Position numbers and translations under genes: made by a program | Notes under the pieces: model-generated | The model's database searches: none | The model's input: the letters and a program-made list of their open reading frames with translations, nothing else | What the model was told of the DNA's origin: nothing | Assembly (NCBI GenBank): GCA_049840875.1 | Contig: JASGJE010000012.1 | Coordinates: 1-64,000 of the forward strand | DNA length: 64,000 bases | DNA from: JAFDYH01 sp049840875 | GTDB taxonomy: Bacteria > Bacteroidota > Bacteroidia > Chitinophagales > Chitinophagaceae | Direction: 5' to 3' | In this document: piece after piece, positions 1 through 8,863 of the stretch | How the letters are laid out: every line of letters begins with the position of its first letter | Position numbering within the stretch: the stretch's first letter is position 1

Positions 1-798
1 CTTTTGTTATTACAGGATTAACCGGATTAATTTGGTTGATCTTTCGGTTTTGGCTGTATTAAATACCAGCAAGTAGTAAAAGATTATCGAAAAATGAATT
101 TGACTACATTGATAGTGATAACGAGGAAGCAGAACTTTCAAAGGATATTAATGAAAATAAAATAAGCTGGGAGTTGCTTACTTGGTTATCGGCAAACATG
201 AGCTTCGCAACCAGTCTTTAAGAGATGGGCATTCTGGTGGTTTTATCTTTTCTGGCGGCCCGATTTTTTGAAAGAACAATATGGCCTGGTAAAAACGGCA
301 ATCGCATTTCCTATTGCGTTGGTATATGTGATAGCAGCCGTTGGCAGCATAATCGGTGGATGGCTGCCAATGTACCTGATAAAAAAAGACTGGCCAGTAT
401 TCAAAGCTCGTAAAACTTCTATGCTCATTTATGCGCTATGTGCTATGCCGGTTGTATTGGCACAGGTATCCGGAACTTACAGTATGTGGTATGCAGTTTG
501 CATTATTGGTTTTGCCGCAGCGGCACACCAGGGTTGGAGCGCCAATATTTTTACCACCGTTTCGGATATGTTTCCACGGGCGGCTATCGCTACAGTTACA
601 GGGATCGGCGGAATGGCCGGCGGATTGGGAAGTATTTTAATTTCCAAAAGCGCTGGCTATTTATTTGACTACTATAAATCGCTTGGACATATAGCGACCG
701 GCTACTTCATTATGTTTGTCGCCTGCGGGTGTGGTTATATTGCAGCGTGGTTGATCATGCAATGGCTGGTGCCTAAAAACAAACCGGTTATTCTATAG
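1..798 (+). pseudogene. MFS sugar (hexuronate-type) transporter, decayed, 5' end outside window
   Basis: The coding trace continues from before base 1. Frame 3 reads FVITGLTGLIWLIFRFWLY, then hits TAA at 60-62, then goes on in the same frame as RLSKNEFDYIDSD, the cytoplasmic-loop motif of ExuT-like anion:cation symporters. Between about 180 and 187 the homology jumps to frame 1 (YRQT), which has TGA at 199-201 where the family usually has Trp (YRQTWAF). From there frame 1 stays open to 798 and shows the family's second half: FWWFYLFW, GSIIGGWL, RKTSML and about six membrane segments. Two stops plus one frameshift mean no full-length permease can be made. The original role would have been inner-membrane uptake of a hexuronate or similar sugar acid. 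Family assignment rests on remembered motifs; the lesions are seen directly. Confidence 0.82.
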
Positions 799-949
799 AA
801 TCTCAGCGCTTATACTGAATTAAGAAGCGTTCAACTAAAGCAATAAGTAAGATTTCCTGCCTGAAAAATGGTTGCAATTTTTTACCGTTAAATTTATATA
901 GTTCGATTTGCCTGCTACTACCATTCCTTTAACTGCTAAAACAAATCAC

Positions 950-1653
950 ATGCATGAGAAAACGTTGACTATGGCATTATCGCTGCTCGTATTTTTCCCC
1001 GCATCAGCTCAATCATTCGATCATAATGATTTTCAAAAAAATGTGAAAGTGTTTGATTCAAACGGCAAGCCATTTGTTAATCCGGACGTTGATGTGGAAG
1101 GATCACAATTTTTCATCAATGAATGGAAAGTCGGTACAATAAAGCTAAATAGCAACTATGTTTATAACGATGTTTCTGTGAGGTTGAATCTTCAAAGCCA
1201 GGAAGTACATTATCTGGGACCGAACAAAATTGAAATGGCGGTTTCTCCTGAACTAATAAAAGAATTGTTTATTTACGACACAGCAAATGGACAAATAATA
1301 ACCTATGATTTTCAATGCGGCTTTCCGGCAGTGGATAAGCAAACTGATAAAGACTTTTATCTCGTATTGAGCAATGGTAAGGTAAAGTTGCTCAAATCTA
1401 TCAAAAGAGAAATAAGGAAATAAGGAACGATGTATTTAATGCACCCAAGAAAGAATTTGTTTCGACGGAAAATTATTTTCTGTACGAAAAAGATAATAAC
1501 GTCTTGCACCCGCTTAAACTGAACAAAACTTCTGTTTTGCAATTGCTGCATGACCAGGAGGCAAAGCTCGATAGCTATGTAAAAGATAATAATCTATCAT
1601 TTAAAAACGCGGATGACATCAAAAGGCTGATAGATTACTATAACACCCTTTAG
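950..1653 (+). pseudogene. Secreted protein of unknown function, frameshifted by 8-bp duplication
   Basis: An ATG at 950 opens a reading frame with a signal peptide (MHEKTLTMALSLLVFFPASAQS) that stops at 1423, giving a product of about 158 residues. Right before the stop the octamer AAATAAGG occurs twice in tandem. Removing one copy joins the frame to a second open stretch that ends at 1653 and reads NDVFNAPKKEFVSTENYF through LIDYYNTL. The restored protein would have about 231 residues. The upstream TTG at 908 is a less likely start because it precedes the signal peptide. I do not recognise the family. The mature part is mixed beta and charged, without obvious catalytic motifs. The gene follows a decayed transporter and faces a damaged T9SS gene. 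Confidence 0.7.
1410..1425 (+). repeat. Tandem duplication of AAATAAGG
   Basis: Two perfect adjacent copies, 1410-1417 and 1418-1425, inside the coding region that starts at 950. Eight bases are not a multiple of three, so the second copy shifts the frame and creates the stop at 1421-1423. Deleting one copy gives KREIRNDVFN in frame with the downstream open stretch. Replication slippage could revert it. Confidence 0.9.
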
Positions 1654-1675
1654 CTGTTTTCAGAACCCCGTCAAT

Positions 1676-1698
1676 AAAAAAACCTTCCTGGTGGAAGG
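1676..1698 (-). terminator. Rho-independent terminator of the T9SS cargo gene
   Basis: On the minus strand the stem CCTTCC/GGAAGG with loop ACCA is followed by seven T (plus-strand A-run 1676-1682). It lies about 80 bases after the present stop at 1781, but only 16 bases after the stop (1714-1716) of the frame that carries the rest of the sorting domain. This supports the longer frame as the original gene end. Confidence 0.75.
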
Positions 1699-1780
1699 CT
1701 TTGGTCTATGCAATTAGTTGTGATTTGGGTGGCCAAGATATGATTTTGGTTTATTGTACCAAAAATTTTGCTTATAAAAT

Positions 1781-2347
1781 TCATTTTTTGTCATCAACAC
1801 TATCCAGTAAATGCCGCGGCTGGTTAAGGTCGGCAACGGTATAGTTACGTACTTTATCTTTTCCATCATGATCGATCAACTGGGCTGCAATACGTACACC
1901 TGCCGATGAAAATACCAATGCCTGGTAGCGGCCCTTTAAAAGCGCTGACATTTCGAACCGCAGGTTTTGGTTTACAGGGTTCGGATATACCGTGACAAGG
2001 TTGTCGACTACACCGACATAAGCTCGTCGACTAATGCTGTAAACCGATTTTTCTTCAGTGTTCGCTTTTATTCGATAGTAGTTAACACCTTCTGCCGGAA
2101 AACTATCGGTATAGGCATAGCTCGGCACATTTTCATTCCATGCTACCGTATCTAATGTTCGCCACTGTACGCCATTGTCGCTTTTTTCAACAGTAAAATA
2201 TTGAAAATGGGTACTGTCAGTCAACTGCCATCGCAGGTATACATATTCATTATCGCTTGTAGTTACAAAACCAACACCCGCATCCTGCGAATAATTATTA
2301 TTAGCATAGAATAGCACAAAGACAAACACAACAATACTTCTCAACAT
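1781..2347 (-). CDS. T9SS-secreted protein with FN3-like domain, sorting domain truncated by frameshift
   Basis: The 188-residue product starts with a signal peptide ending at NNYSQ. A fibronectin-III-like beta domain follows (about residues 25-110: FQYFTVEKSDNGVQW, YTDSFP, NYYRIKA). Next is the start of a Por/T9SS type A sorting domain (VYPNPVNQNLRFEM, about 120-180). The last residues, PRHLLDSVDDKK, do not fit the family. The neighbouring minus frame from about 1815 reads RGIYWIVLMTKNEFYKQNF and stops at 1714, which is the expected G-x-Y...K-x-F end of a sorting domain. A one-base deletion near 1813-1820 therefore appears to have removed the export signal, so the protein should reach the periplasm but probably cannot be exported and anchored by T9SS. 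Ligand unknown. The gene is alone on its strand and ends at a good terminator. Confidence 0.75.
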   Translation of the reverse strand: MLRSIVVFVFVLFYANNNYSQDAGVGFVTTSDNEYVYLRWQLTDSTHFQYFTVEKSDNGVQWRTLDTVAWNENVPSYAYTDSFPAEGVNYYRIKANTEEKSVYSISRRAYVGVVDNLVTVYPNPVNQNLRFEMSALLKGRYQALVFSSAGVRIAAQLIDHDGKDKVRNYTVADLNQPRHLLDSVDDKK

Positions 2348-2499
2348 CGTATACGACTTTAGATATTAATATAGCCTTTGAATTTAACCGGCAATTCCCG
2401 CAATGTGAACGAAGGGGTGGTTTAACAGAAGGAGATTAACTTTCAACCTATCCAAATATAACTACTTTGCGTTATTTTGCAGCATCTTGAATCAACTTT

Positions 2500-3219
2500 A
2501 TGTGGCCTGTTTGTAAAAAAGAATTACGCCAGTTTTTCAGCAGTCTTACCGGCTATATCGCCATCGTAGTTTTTCTTATGGTAAACGGGCTTGTCTTGTT
2601 TGTTTTTGAAAATAATATTCTTGATTTCGGTTACGCCACGCTGGACCGTTTTTTTCAATTGGCGCCATGGATATTATTGTTGCTCATCCCCGCCATTACA
2701 ATGAGAAGTTTTTCCGATGAATTTAAAGGAGGGACTTATGAAATACTACAGACACGGCCGTTGACATGTTGGCAAATTATTACCGGTAAATACATGGGCG
2801 CCCTGATAGTGGTTATTATAGCTCTTTTACCAACATTGATTTATGCTTTTTCCATTCAGAACCTAGCGTCAGGTGAAGGCATTGACTGGGGGGCAACTAT
2901 CGGATCGTATATAGGCCTTTTCTTTTTGGCCGCAGTTTTCACCGCTATCGGAATTTGTACAAGCAGTTTCACCAATAATGCAGTAGTCGCTTTTATAGTC
3001 AGCCTGATCGGCTGCTCATTAATATATTATGGTTTCAGCGCTATCAGCCGGCTACCGGCGTTAAATAACGGCGCAGATTATTACGTAGAAATGGTAGGAA
3101 TTAATTTTCATTACCAAAGTATCAGCCGCGGGGTGATTGATACGAGAGACCTTGTTTATTTTTTAAGCGTGATTTTATTATTTCTTTTGATAACAAACCG
3201 TAACCTTCTGAAACGATAG
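2500..3219 (+). CDS. gldF: Gliding-motility ABC transporter permease GldF
   Basis: Inner-membrane subunit of the GldAFG ABC transporter, which is associated with gliding motility in Flavobacterium and is widely conserved in Bacteroidota, including non-gliders. The 239-residue product has six hydrophobic segments and the ABC-2 permease features: CKKELRQFFSSLTGYI at the N-terminus, then MRSFSDEFKGGTYEILQTRPL after the second segment, typical of the GldF/NosY-like group. The gene is followed after 30 bases by gldG, the usual order, so the two form an operon. The ATPase gldA is not nearby. Length and motifs match the family; whether this organism glides cannot be told from the window. Confidence 0.9.
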   Translation: MWPVCKKELRQFFSSLTGYIAIVVFLMVNGLVLFVFENNILDFGYATLDRFFQLAPWILLLLIPAITMRSFSDEFKGGTYEILQTRPLTCWQIITGKYMGALIVVIIALLPTLIYAFSIQNLASGEGIDWGATIGSYIGLFFLAAVFTAIGICTSSFTNNAVVAFIVSLIGCSLIYYGFSAISRLPALNNGADYYVEMVGINFHYQSISRGVIDTRDLVYFLSVILLFLLITNRNLLKR

Positions 3220-3249
3220 CCCGCTGGTGAAAAAACCAGCCCAATAAAA

Positions 3250-5112
3250 ATGAAAAAACTTTTTGCCTCTAAATACTGGTGGATTTTACTTTTGATTTTG
3301 CTGGCGGGAATAAATTTTCTTGCTTCATCATTTCACTCCCGGTTCGATCTTACAAAAGAAAAGAGATACACACTTAGCAAAGCAACCACACAATTACTTC
3401 GTAAAGTAGAGGAGCCTGTAAGCATCGACGTGTTTTTGAAAGGCGATTTTCCGGCAGGTTTTAAAAAGCTGGCGAATAGTGTGGACGAATTTTTACAGGA
3501 ATGTAAGGAATACGGAAACGGAAATATTCAGATTCAGTTTATCGATCCTTTTAAAAAAGCAAACGACTCCGCAGAACGATTTTTAAAAGAGACAAGGATT
3601 TTAATTCAACAGGATTCAACACAATTGCTTCGCGACACATCGGGTTCATTTGTAAGCCAGGTGAGAATGGCTATTTTAAATAGTAAAAATGAAACAACAG
3701 ATAAACAGATTACGCAGGAATACGCGACTCTTTTATTGGATTCGCTGAGAACACTATATGATATAGCTCCTTTTACATTGCAGGCGCCGGGAAAAGTGGG
3801 AGACGAATTGGTGGAAAAGCAGGTGATACCAGGAGCTTTAGTGCATTATAATGGAAAAACGGTGGGTGTAAATCTATTGAAAGGCCAGAAGAGTTATGGT
3901 TCTACTCCCGAAGAACTGGCTGCGTTGTATAACGATGTGGAAGCAACACTTGAGTACAAATTTGCCAGCGCTATAGAGAAAATAACAGCAGATAAGAAGG
4001 CGAGGGTCGGATATGTATTGGGAAATGGCGAAGCTTGGGGGCCGCAGGTAAACGACGCCGTGCGATCAATGATTCAAAACTACCGGTTTGACACGGTGAA
4101 TGTAAAAACAATACCGTTTATCGATACCGGTTATGACGCATTGGTTATTATTAAGCCGACCATTCGATTTACCGATGATGACAAATTGAAAATTGATCAG
4201 TATGTAATGCGTGGCGGCAAGCTTTTCTGGATGGTGGATAATATGTATGCCGAACTCGATAGTCTTGCAAAATCAGGAGGCTTTGTAGCATTTGATCGGG
4301 CGTTGAATTTAGAAGATATACTTTTTCGCTATGGCGTACGACTCAATCAAAACTTGTTGCAGGATATGCAAAGTGATAAGTTGCCGCAGGTCAGCAACGA
4401 TCCGAACAGCAAGCAAGCACCAAGATTGGTAGATTGGCCATATTTCCCGATTTTAAATGGAACGGATCATCCGATCAGTAAAAACCTGGATGGTGTGCGG
4501 GCTATTTTTCCAAACACATTGGATACGGTAAAAGCAGACGGGATTAAAAAAACATTTCTGCTACGCTCATCTGTAAATGCAAGGGTATTACAGGCTCCGG
4601 CTCGTGTGGACTTTGAATATTTCCAGATAGCGCCTGATATAAAACAATTCTCTGTAAAAGACACTACCGTCGCAGCTTTGCTGGAAGGAAAATTTAAATC
4701 GTTGTTTGCCGGAAGGGTACCATCTGCGGTGGCTGATTCATTGAAGGCGTATGGCGTACCAGTAAAATCAGTATCTGATACAGATACTAAAATGATCGTA
4801 GTGGCAGATGGAGATATCGCGACTAATTTCGTTAGTCCGCAATACGGGCCGTTACCAATGGGTTTCAATTTGTATAGCAACTACACATTTGCCAATAAGG
4901 AATTCTTCAACAATGCATTGGATTACCTCGTTAATCCTTCATCTATTTTAGAAACGAGAGCCAAAGAGTTTACACTACGATTACTTAATCCTAAAAAAGT
5001 AAAGGAACAGAAACCTATCTGGCAATTTGTCAACATAGCCCTTCCCGTTATACTCGTTATTATCATTGCCTTAATTTATCAGCAGATCAGAAAGAGGAAG
5101 TATGCATTATAA
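3250..5112 (+). CDS. gldG: Gliding-motility-associated ABC transporter substrate-binding protein GldG
   Basis: Partner of GldF. The 620-residue protein has one N-terminal membrane helix (about residues 8-28), a long periplasmic part, and a second helix close to the C-terminus (about 592-612) ending in a basic tail. The periplasmic part is the ABC-2 auxiliary region: it begins RFDLTKEKRYTLSKATTQLL, then shows the DVFLKGDFPAGFKKL thioredoxin-like segment, and later the GVRLNQNLLQD / DWPYFPILNG / HPISKNLDGV segment typical of GldG. It is cotranscribed with gldF (30-base gap). No frameshift or missing region was seen. Confidence 0.92.
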   Translation: MKKLFASKYWWILLLILLAGINFLASSFHSRFDLTKEKRYTLSKATTQLLRKVEEPVSIDVFLKGDFPAGFKKLANSVDEFLQECKEYGNGNIQIQFIDPFKKANDSAERFLKETRILIQQDSTQLLRDTSGSFVSQVRMAILNSKNETTDKQITQEYATLLLDSLRTLYDIAPFTLQAPGKVGDELVEKQVIPGALVHYNGKTVGVNLLKGQKSYGSTPEELAALYNDVEATLEYKFASAIEKITADKKARVGYVLGNGEAWGPQVNDAVRSMIQNYRFDTVNVKTIPFIDTGYDALVIIKPTIRFTDDDKLKIDQYVMRGGKLFWMVDNMYAELDSLAKSGGFVAFDRALNLEDILFRYGVRLNQNLLQDMQSDKLPQVSNDPNSKQAPRLVDWPYFPILNGTDHPISKNLDGVRAIFPNTLDTVKADGIKKTFLLRSSVNARVLQAPARVDFEYFQIAPDIKQFSVKDTTVAALLEGKFKSLFAGRVPSAVADSLKAYGVPVKSVSDTDTKMIVVADGDIATNFVSPQYGPLPMGFNLYSNYTFANKEFFNNALDYLVNPSSILETRAKEFTLRLLNPKKVKEQKPIWQFVNIALPVILVIIIALIYQQIRKRKYAL

Positions 5113-5238
5113 GCAATAAGCAATGGACAATTGGCAACTATGTATTTATTGAAAATTGGGCATTGAATATTTAGAGCTATCAGCTATAAACTGGCAGCAT
5201 ATTGCCCAAAACCTATAGCTTCTCTCAACCCTCGTCAC

Positions 5239-5246
5239 TATCTTTG
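5239..5246 (+). promoter_or_regulatory. Bacteroidota -7 promoter element before the TerC gene
   Basis: TATCTTTG matches the TAnnTTTG -7 consensus of the Bacteroidota housekeeping sigma factor exactly and lies 24 bases before the ATG at 5270. No clear -33 TTG is seen at the right distance, so the call rests on the -7 box and its position after gldG. Confidence 0.45.
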
Positions 5247-5269
5247 CTTTTAAACTATAACCCTTTGTG

Positions 5270-6214
5270 ATGACAGCTACCCAGATCAGTTATCTTGTTT
5301 TTGGTATTATATTATTGATAGCTATAGTTCTCGATCTTGGGTTGTTAAGCAAAAAATCTGCTACAATTAGTTTAAAAAAGGCGCTTACACAAACTATTTT
5401 CTGGGTGATCCTTGCCCTCGCATTTGGTGTTTTTGTATGGTTCGAGAAAGGAAAGACGGAAGCGATAGAATATATCAGTGCATATATGATGGAATGGAGC
5501 CTGAGCATCGATAATATCTTTGTTTTCATTCTCATTTTCCAGGCATTTAAAATAAAAGAGAATCATGAAGCACGGGCGTTGCTGATAGGCATTTTGATGG
5601 CTATAATCTTTCGCATTATTTTCATTTCTGTCGGTGTGGTAGTGGTAGAACGGTTTGAAAAGATATTGTACGTTTTTGGTGCGATTCTTATTTATACCGG
5701 TATAAAAATATTTGTGGTAAAAAAAGATGAAGAGCAGGAATTTGATCCGTCTAAAAATGTTGTCTATAAATTCCTGAACCGGTTTTTACCAATCGTACAT
5801 GATGATGTGCAGGGTAAATTCATCGTGACAAGAGATGGAAAGCGATTTGTAACAAACTTGTTTCTCATTGTCATCCTGCTCGCTACTACAGATATAGTAT
5901 TTGCTGTGGATAGCATACCGGCTGTATTTGCAATTGTAGCGTCGAAAGAAGAAATGATCATTTATACCAGCAATATTTTTGCGGTACTTGGTTTGCGATC
6001 ATTGTTTTTTTTATTGAAAGGGGCTGTAAAAAAATTCGAGTACCTGCAGCAAGGGATTGCGATTGTGTTGATATTTATCGGGCTGAAGATGTTGCTGGAA
6101 TCGTTGATTCATATCCCGGCATATCTGTCACTCATGGTAATTATAATTTGCCTTGGGGGATCAATCGTTTATTCGTTACAGGCAGCTAAGAATGAAGATG
6201 AAGCCACTAAATAA
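5270..6214 (+). CDS. TerC/Alx-family integral membrane protein
   Basis: TerC-family proteins are polytopic inner-membrane proteins linked to tellurite resistance, metal (Mn2+) export or membrane stress; the exact substrate here is not known. The 314-residue protein has about nine hydrophobic segments and both acidic family motifs in membrane segments: SLSIDNIFVFILIF (near residue 80) and ATTDIVFAVDSIPAVFAI (near 205). The ATG at 5270 is preferred over the GTG directly upstream. A -7 promoter box lies 24 bases before it. The gene's end overlaps the start of murF-alr by about 23 bases, so the two are probably cotranscribed. Confidence 0.92.
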   Translation: MTATQISYLVFGIILLIAIVLDLGLLSKKSATISLKKALTQTIFWVILALAFGVFVWFEKGKTEAIEYISAYMMEWSLSIDNIFVFILIFQAFKIKENHEARALLIGILMAIIFRIIFISVGVVVVERFEKILYVFGAILIYTGIKIFVVKKDEEQEFDPSKNVVYKFLNRFLPIVHDDVQGKFIVTRDGKRFVTNLFLIVILLATTDIVFAVDSIPAVFAIVASKEEMIIYTSNIFAVLGLRSLFFLLKGAVKKFEYLQQGIAIVLIFIGLKMLLESLIHIPAYLSLMVIIICLGGSIVYSLQAAKNEDEATK

Positions 6215-8720
6215 TTTTTCATTGAGTAATCCGATAACACAAATAGCAGAGTTAATCAACGGGAGATTTTTACAATTTTACCAGGATACTATTATAGAAC
6301 AATTACTGCTTGATAGCCGCAAAACCTATTCGGCATCGGCTTCGCTTTTTTTTGCATTGAAAGGGTATCGTAGAGATGGGCATAAATTCATTCCTGAACT
6401 ATATAAGAAGGGTGTCCGGAATTTTATTGTAAGCAATGAAGATGATTTTATCATTTATCCCGATGCGAATTTTATCAAGGTAAATGATACGCTGCAAGCA
6501 TTGCAACAGCTTACAGCATGGCACCGGAGTTTATTCGATATTCCTGTGATCGGCATCACAGGCAGCAATGGAAAAACTATTGTAAAAGAGTGGTTGTATC
6601 AATTGCTGCATGAAGATTTTTCAATTGTACGAAGCCCGAAGAGTTATAACTCGCAAATCGGTGTCCCATTAAGTGTCTGGCAGATTAACTCGCAGCATAC
6701 ACTTGGAATTTTTGAAGCTGGCATTTCAGAACCTGGGGAAATGGCACGCCTTGAAAAAATAATTCAACCAACAATCGGGATACTTACAAATATCGGCGAA
6801 GCGCATAGTGAAGGTTTTAGTTCGACGACTGAAAAGCTTTCTGAAAAAATAAAACTGTTTGCGCAGTGTGATAAAATAATTTATTGCAAAGACCATACAG
6901 TGCCGGAACAATTAGACATTGAAGGGGAACATCGGAATCTTTTTAATGATAACGTATTTTTTTTTAGCTGGAGTTGGCATTATCCAGCCTGGTTAAAAGT
7001 TTCCTCAGTTCAAAAAGAACCGGATCATACAATCGTTACCGCTACTTCAGGCGACCAGGTATTGTCTATTAATATTCCATATACGGATGACGCATCGATT
7101 GAAAATGCGATTACCTGCTGGTGTACGCTTCTCGCAATGGAATATCCGCAGACAAAAATTAATGCCCGGATCAGCGCATTGCAACCTGTGAATATGCGGC
7201 TGGAACTAAAAAAAGGCATTAATAATTGCACTATAATAAACGACAGCTATAGCGCTGATCTGAGTTCATTGAAAATCGCACTTAATTTTTTGCAACAACA
7301 AAATGTGTCTGGAAAGAAGACTGTCATTCTATCTGATTTTCTGCAAAGCGGGCAACAGGATGAACTTCTTTATAAACAAGTAGCATCCGATTTGTATAAT
7401 CACGGCGTTAATAAAATAATCGGTATCGGTACAAGGATTTCAAATCATCTTTCCTTTGCAGGGTTTGATAATTATAATCCTGAAGTGCATTATTTTTTAA
7501 CCACCAATGAATTTATCAGGCAATTTCTTTCTTCATCCTTTCGCGATGAAACGATTTTGATAAAAGGCGCAAGGGTCTTCGAGTTTGAACAAATAATACC
7601 GTTACTCGAACAGAAAGTACATGAAACGGTATTGGAGATAAGTATTGATGCGATAGTTCACAACCTTAAAGAGCATCAGCGATTGTTGAAACCGGAAACG
7701 AAACTGATGGCAATGGTAAAGGCCTTTGCATACGGAAGTGGTGGCGCTGAAATTGCCGGTGTTTTACAATATCATAATGTAGATTATTTCGGTGTCGCGT
7801 ATACAGATGAAGGCGTTGAACTGAGAAAAGCCGGTATTACTTTGCCAATAATGGTGATGAATCCGGAGCTTAATTCTTTCGATGCTATCATTGATTATAA
7901 CCTGGAACCTGACTTGTATTCGTTCGAAATTTTGCATCAATTCGAGGAAGTATTACGCAAAGAGGGTATACAACAATATCCTGTCCATATTGAAATAGAA
8001 ACCGGAATGAACCGCCTCGGATTTGCAATGGATGATGTCGAACGACTTTCCAATCATCTTGCATCTTCATCGCTGCTGAAAGTGCAAACTGTTTTTACAC
8101 ATCTTGCCGGCAGTGAAGATGAAGCCGAGGATGATTTTACGAGACAACAGTATTCAAAATTCCAAGTGGCTTGTAATACGCTTGCAGGTAAACTGAACTA
8201 TTCTTTTCTTAAACACATTTCTAACTCTGCCGCTATCATTCGTCATCCGCAGCTACAAATGGATATGGTGAGATTGGGAATCGGCTTATATGGAATTGAT
8301 AGCGCACATACGGGCATTGCAGATTTGCTGCCTGTTGCCACATTGAAATCGACAATCGCACAATTGAAGCGACTGAAGAAAGGAGAATCGGTAAGTTATA
8401 ATCGCAAAGGGATTGTTCAACAGGATTCAATAATCGCGACAGTGCGTATCGGCTATGCCGATGGCTATTCGAGAAGGTTGGGATATGGCAAAGGAAAGAT
8501 GATTGTGAATGGGCAAATTGCTCCTGTTATCGGCACCGTTTGTATGGATATGACAATGGTGGATGTAACCGATATACCAGATGTACAAGAGGGCGATGAT
8601 GTAATTGTATTTGGAAAAAATCTTCCGGTACAGGAACTAGCTTCGTGGGCCGGCACCATTCCGTATGAGATTATGACTGGTATTTCTCAACGGGTGAAAC
8701 GAGTTTACTTCGAAGGGTAA
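6192..8720 (+). CDS. murF-alr: Bifunctional MurF ligase / alanine racemase
   Basis: Cytoplasmic peptidoglycan-precursor enzyme. The N-terminal half is UDP-N-acetylmuramoyl-tripeptide:D-Ala-D-Ala ligase, with the Mur P-loop GITGSNGKT at about residues 121-129, SYNSQIGVPLSVW, and the FEAGISEPGEMARL segment. The C-terminal half (from about residue 470) is a PLP alanine racemase: MAMVKAFAYGSG with the PLP lysine near 510, HIEIETGMNRLGF, VRLGIGLYGI, and RIGYADGY with the catalytic tyrosine near 755. The fusion makes D-Ala and joins the D-Ala-D-Ala dipeptide in one chain; it is well known in Bacteroidota, while the Ddl step is separate. The ATG at 6192 (or 6198), inside the terC end, is chosen because homology begins right after it. 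Two small departures: the racemase has AFAYG where AN/DAYG is usual, and the P-loop ends KTIVKEW rather than KTTTKE. Confidence 0.95.
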   Translation: MKMKPLNNFSLSNPITQIAELINGRFLQFYQDTIIEQLLLDSRKTYSASASLFFALKGYRRDGHKFIPELYKKGVRNFIVSNEDDFIIYPDANFIKVNDTLQALQQLTAWHRSLFDIPVIGITGSNGKTIVKEWLYQLLHEDFSIVRSPKSYNSQIGVPLSVWQINSQHTLGIFEAGISEPGEMARLEKIIQPTIGILTNIGEAHSEGFSSTTEKLSEKIKLFAQCDKIIYCKDHTVPEQLDIEGEHRNLFNDNVFFFSWSWHYPAWLKVSSVQKEPDHTIVTATSGDQVLSINIPYTDDASIENAITCWCTLLAMEYPQTKINARISALQPVNMRLELKKGINNCTIINDSYSADLSSLKIALNFLQQQNVSGKKTVILSDFLQSGQQDELLYKQVASDLYNHGVNKIIGIGTRISNHLSFAGFDNYNPEVHYFLTTNEFIRQFLSSSFRDETILIKGARVFEFEQIIPLLEQKVHETVLEISIDAIVHNLKEHQRLLKPETKLMAMVKAFAYGSGGAEIAGVLQYHNVDYFGVAYTDEGVELRKAGITLPIMVMNPELNSFDAIIDYNLEPDLYSFEILHQFEEVLRKEGIQQYPVHIEIETGMNRLGFAMDDVERLSNHLASSSLLKVQTVFTHLAGSEDEAEDDFTRQQYSKFQVACNTLAGKLNYSFLKHISNSAAIIRHPQLQMDMVRLGIGLYGIDSAHTGIADLLPVATLKSTIAQLKRLKKGESVSYNRKGIVQQDSIIATVRIGYADGYSRRLGYGKGKMIVNGQIAPVIGTVCMDMTMVDVTDIPDVQEGDDVIVFGKNLPVQELASWAGTIPYEIMTGISQRVKRVYFEG

Positions 8721-8863
8721 GCAGCACCTGAGTTAATTTTTATCATTGATTTTCAGCGTTGAAATGGTAATGATGATAGACCGGCTACTTTAACGCAGCT
8801 GTATGACAAGCGACAGGTTGCCTTACCGCTTTTCAACTATATTTGCTGCTAAATTTTTCTATA

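Noticed and set aside
5113..5238. Partial inverted repeat TTGGGCA ... TTGCCCAA in the gldG-TerC spacer
   Set aside because: Only seven matching bases across a long loop; likely part of the low-complexity word sequence.
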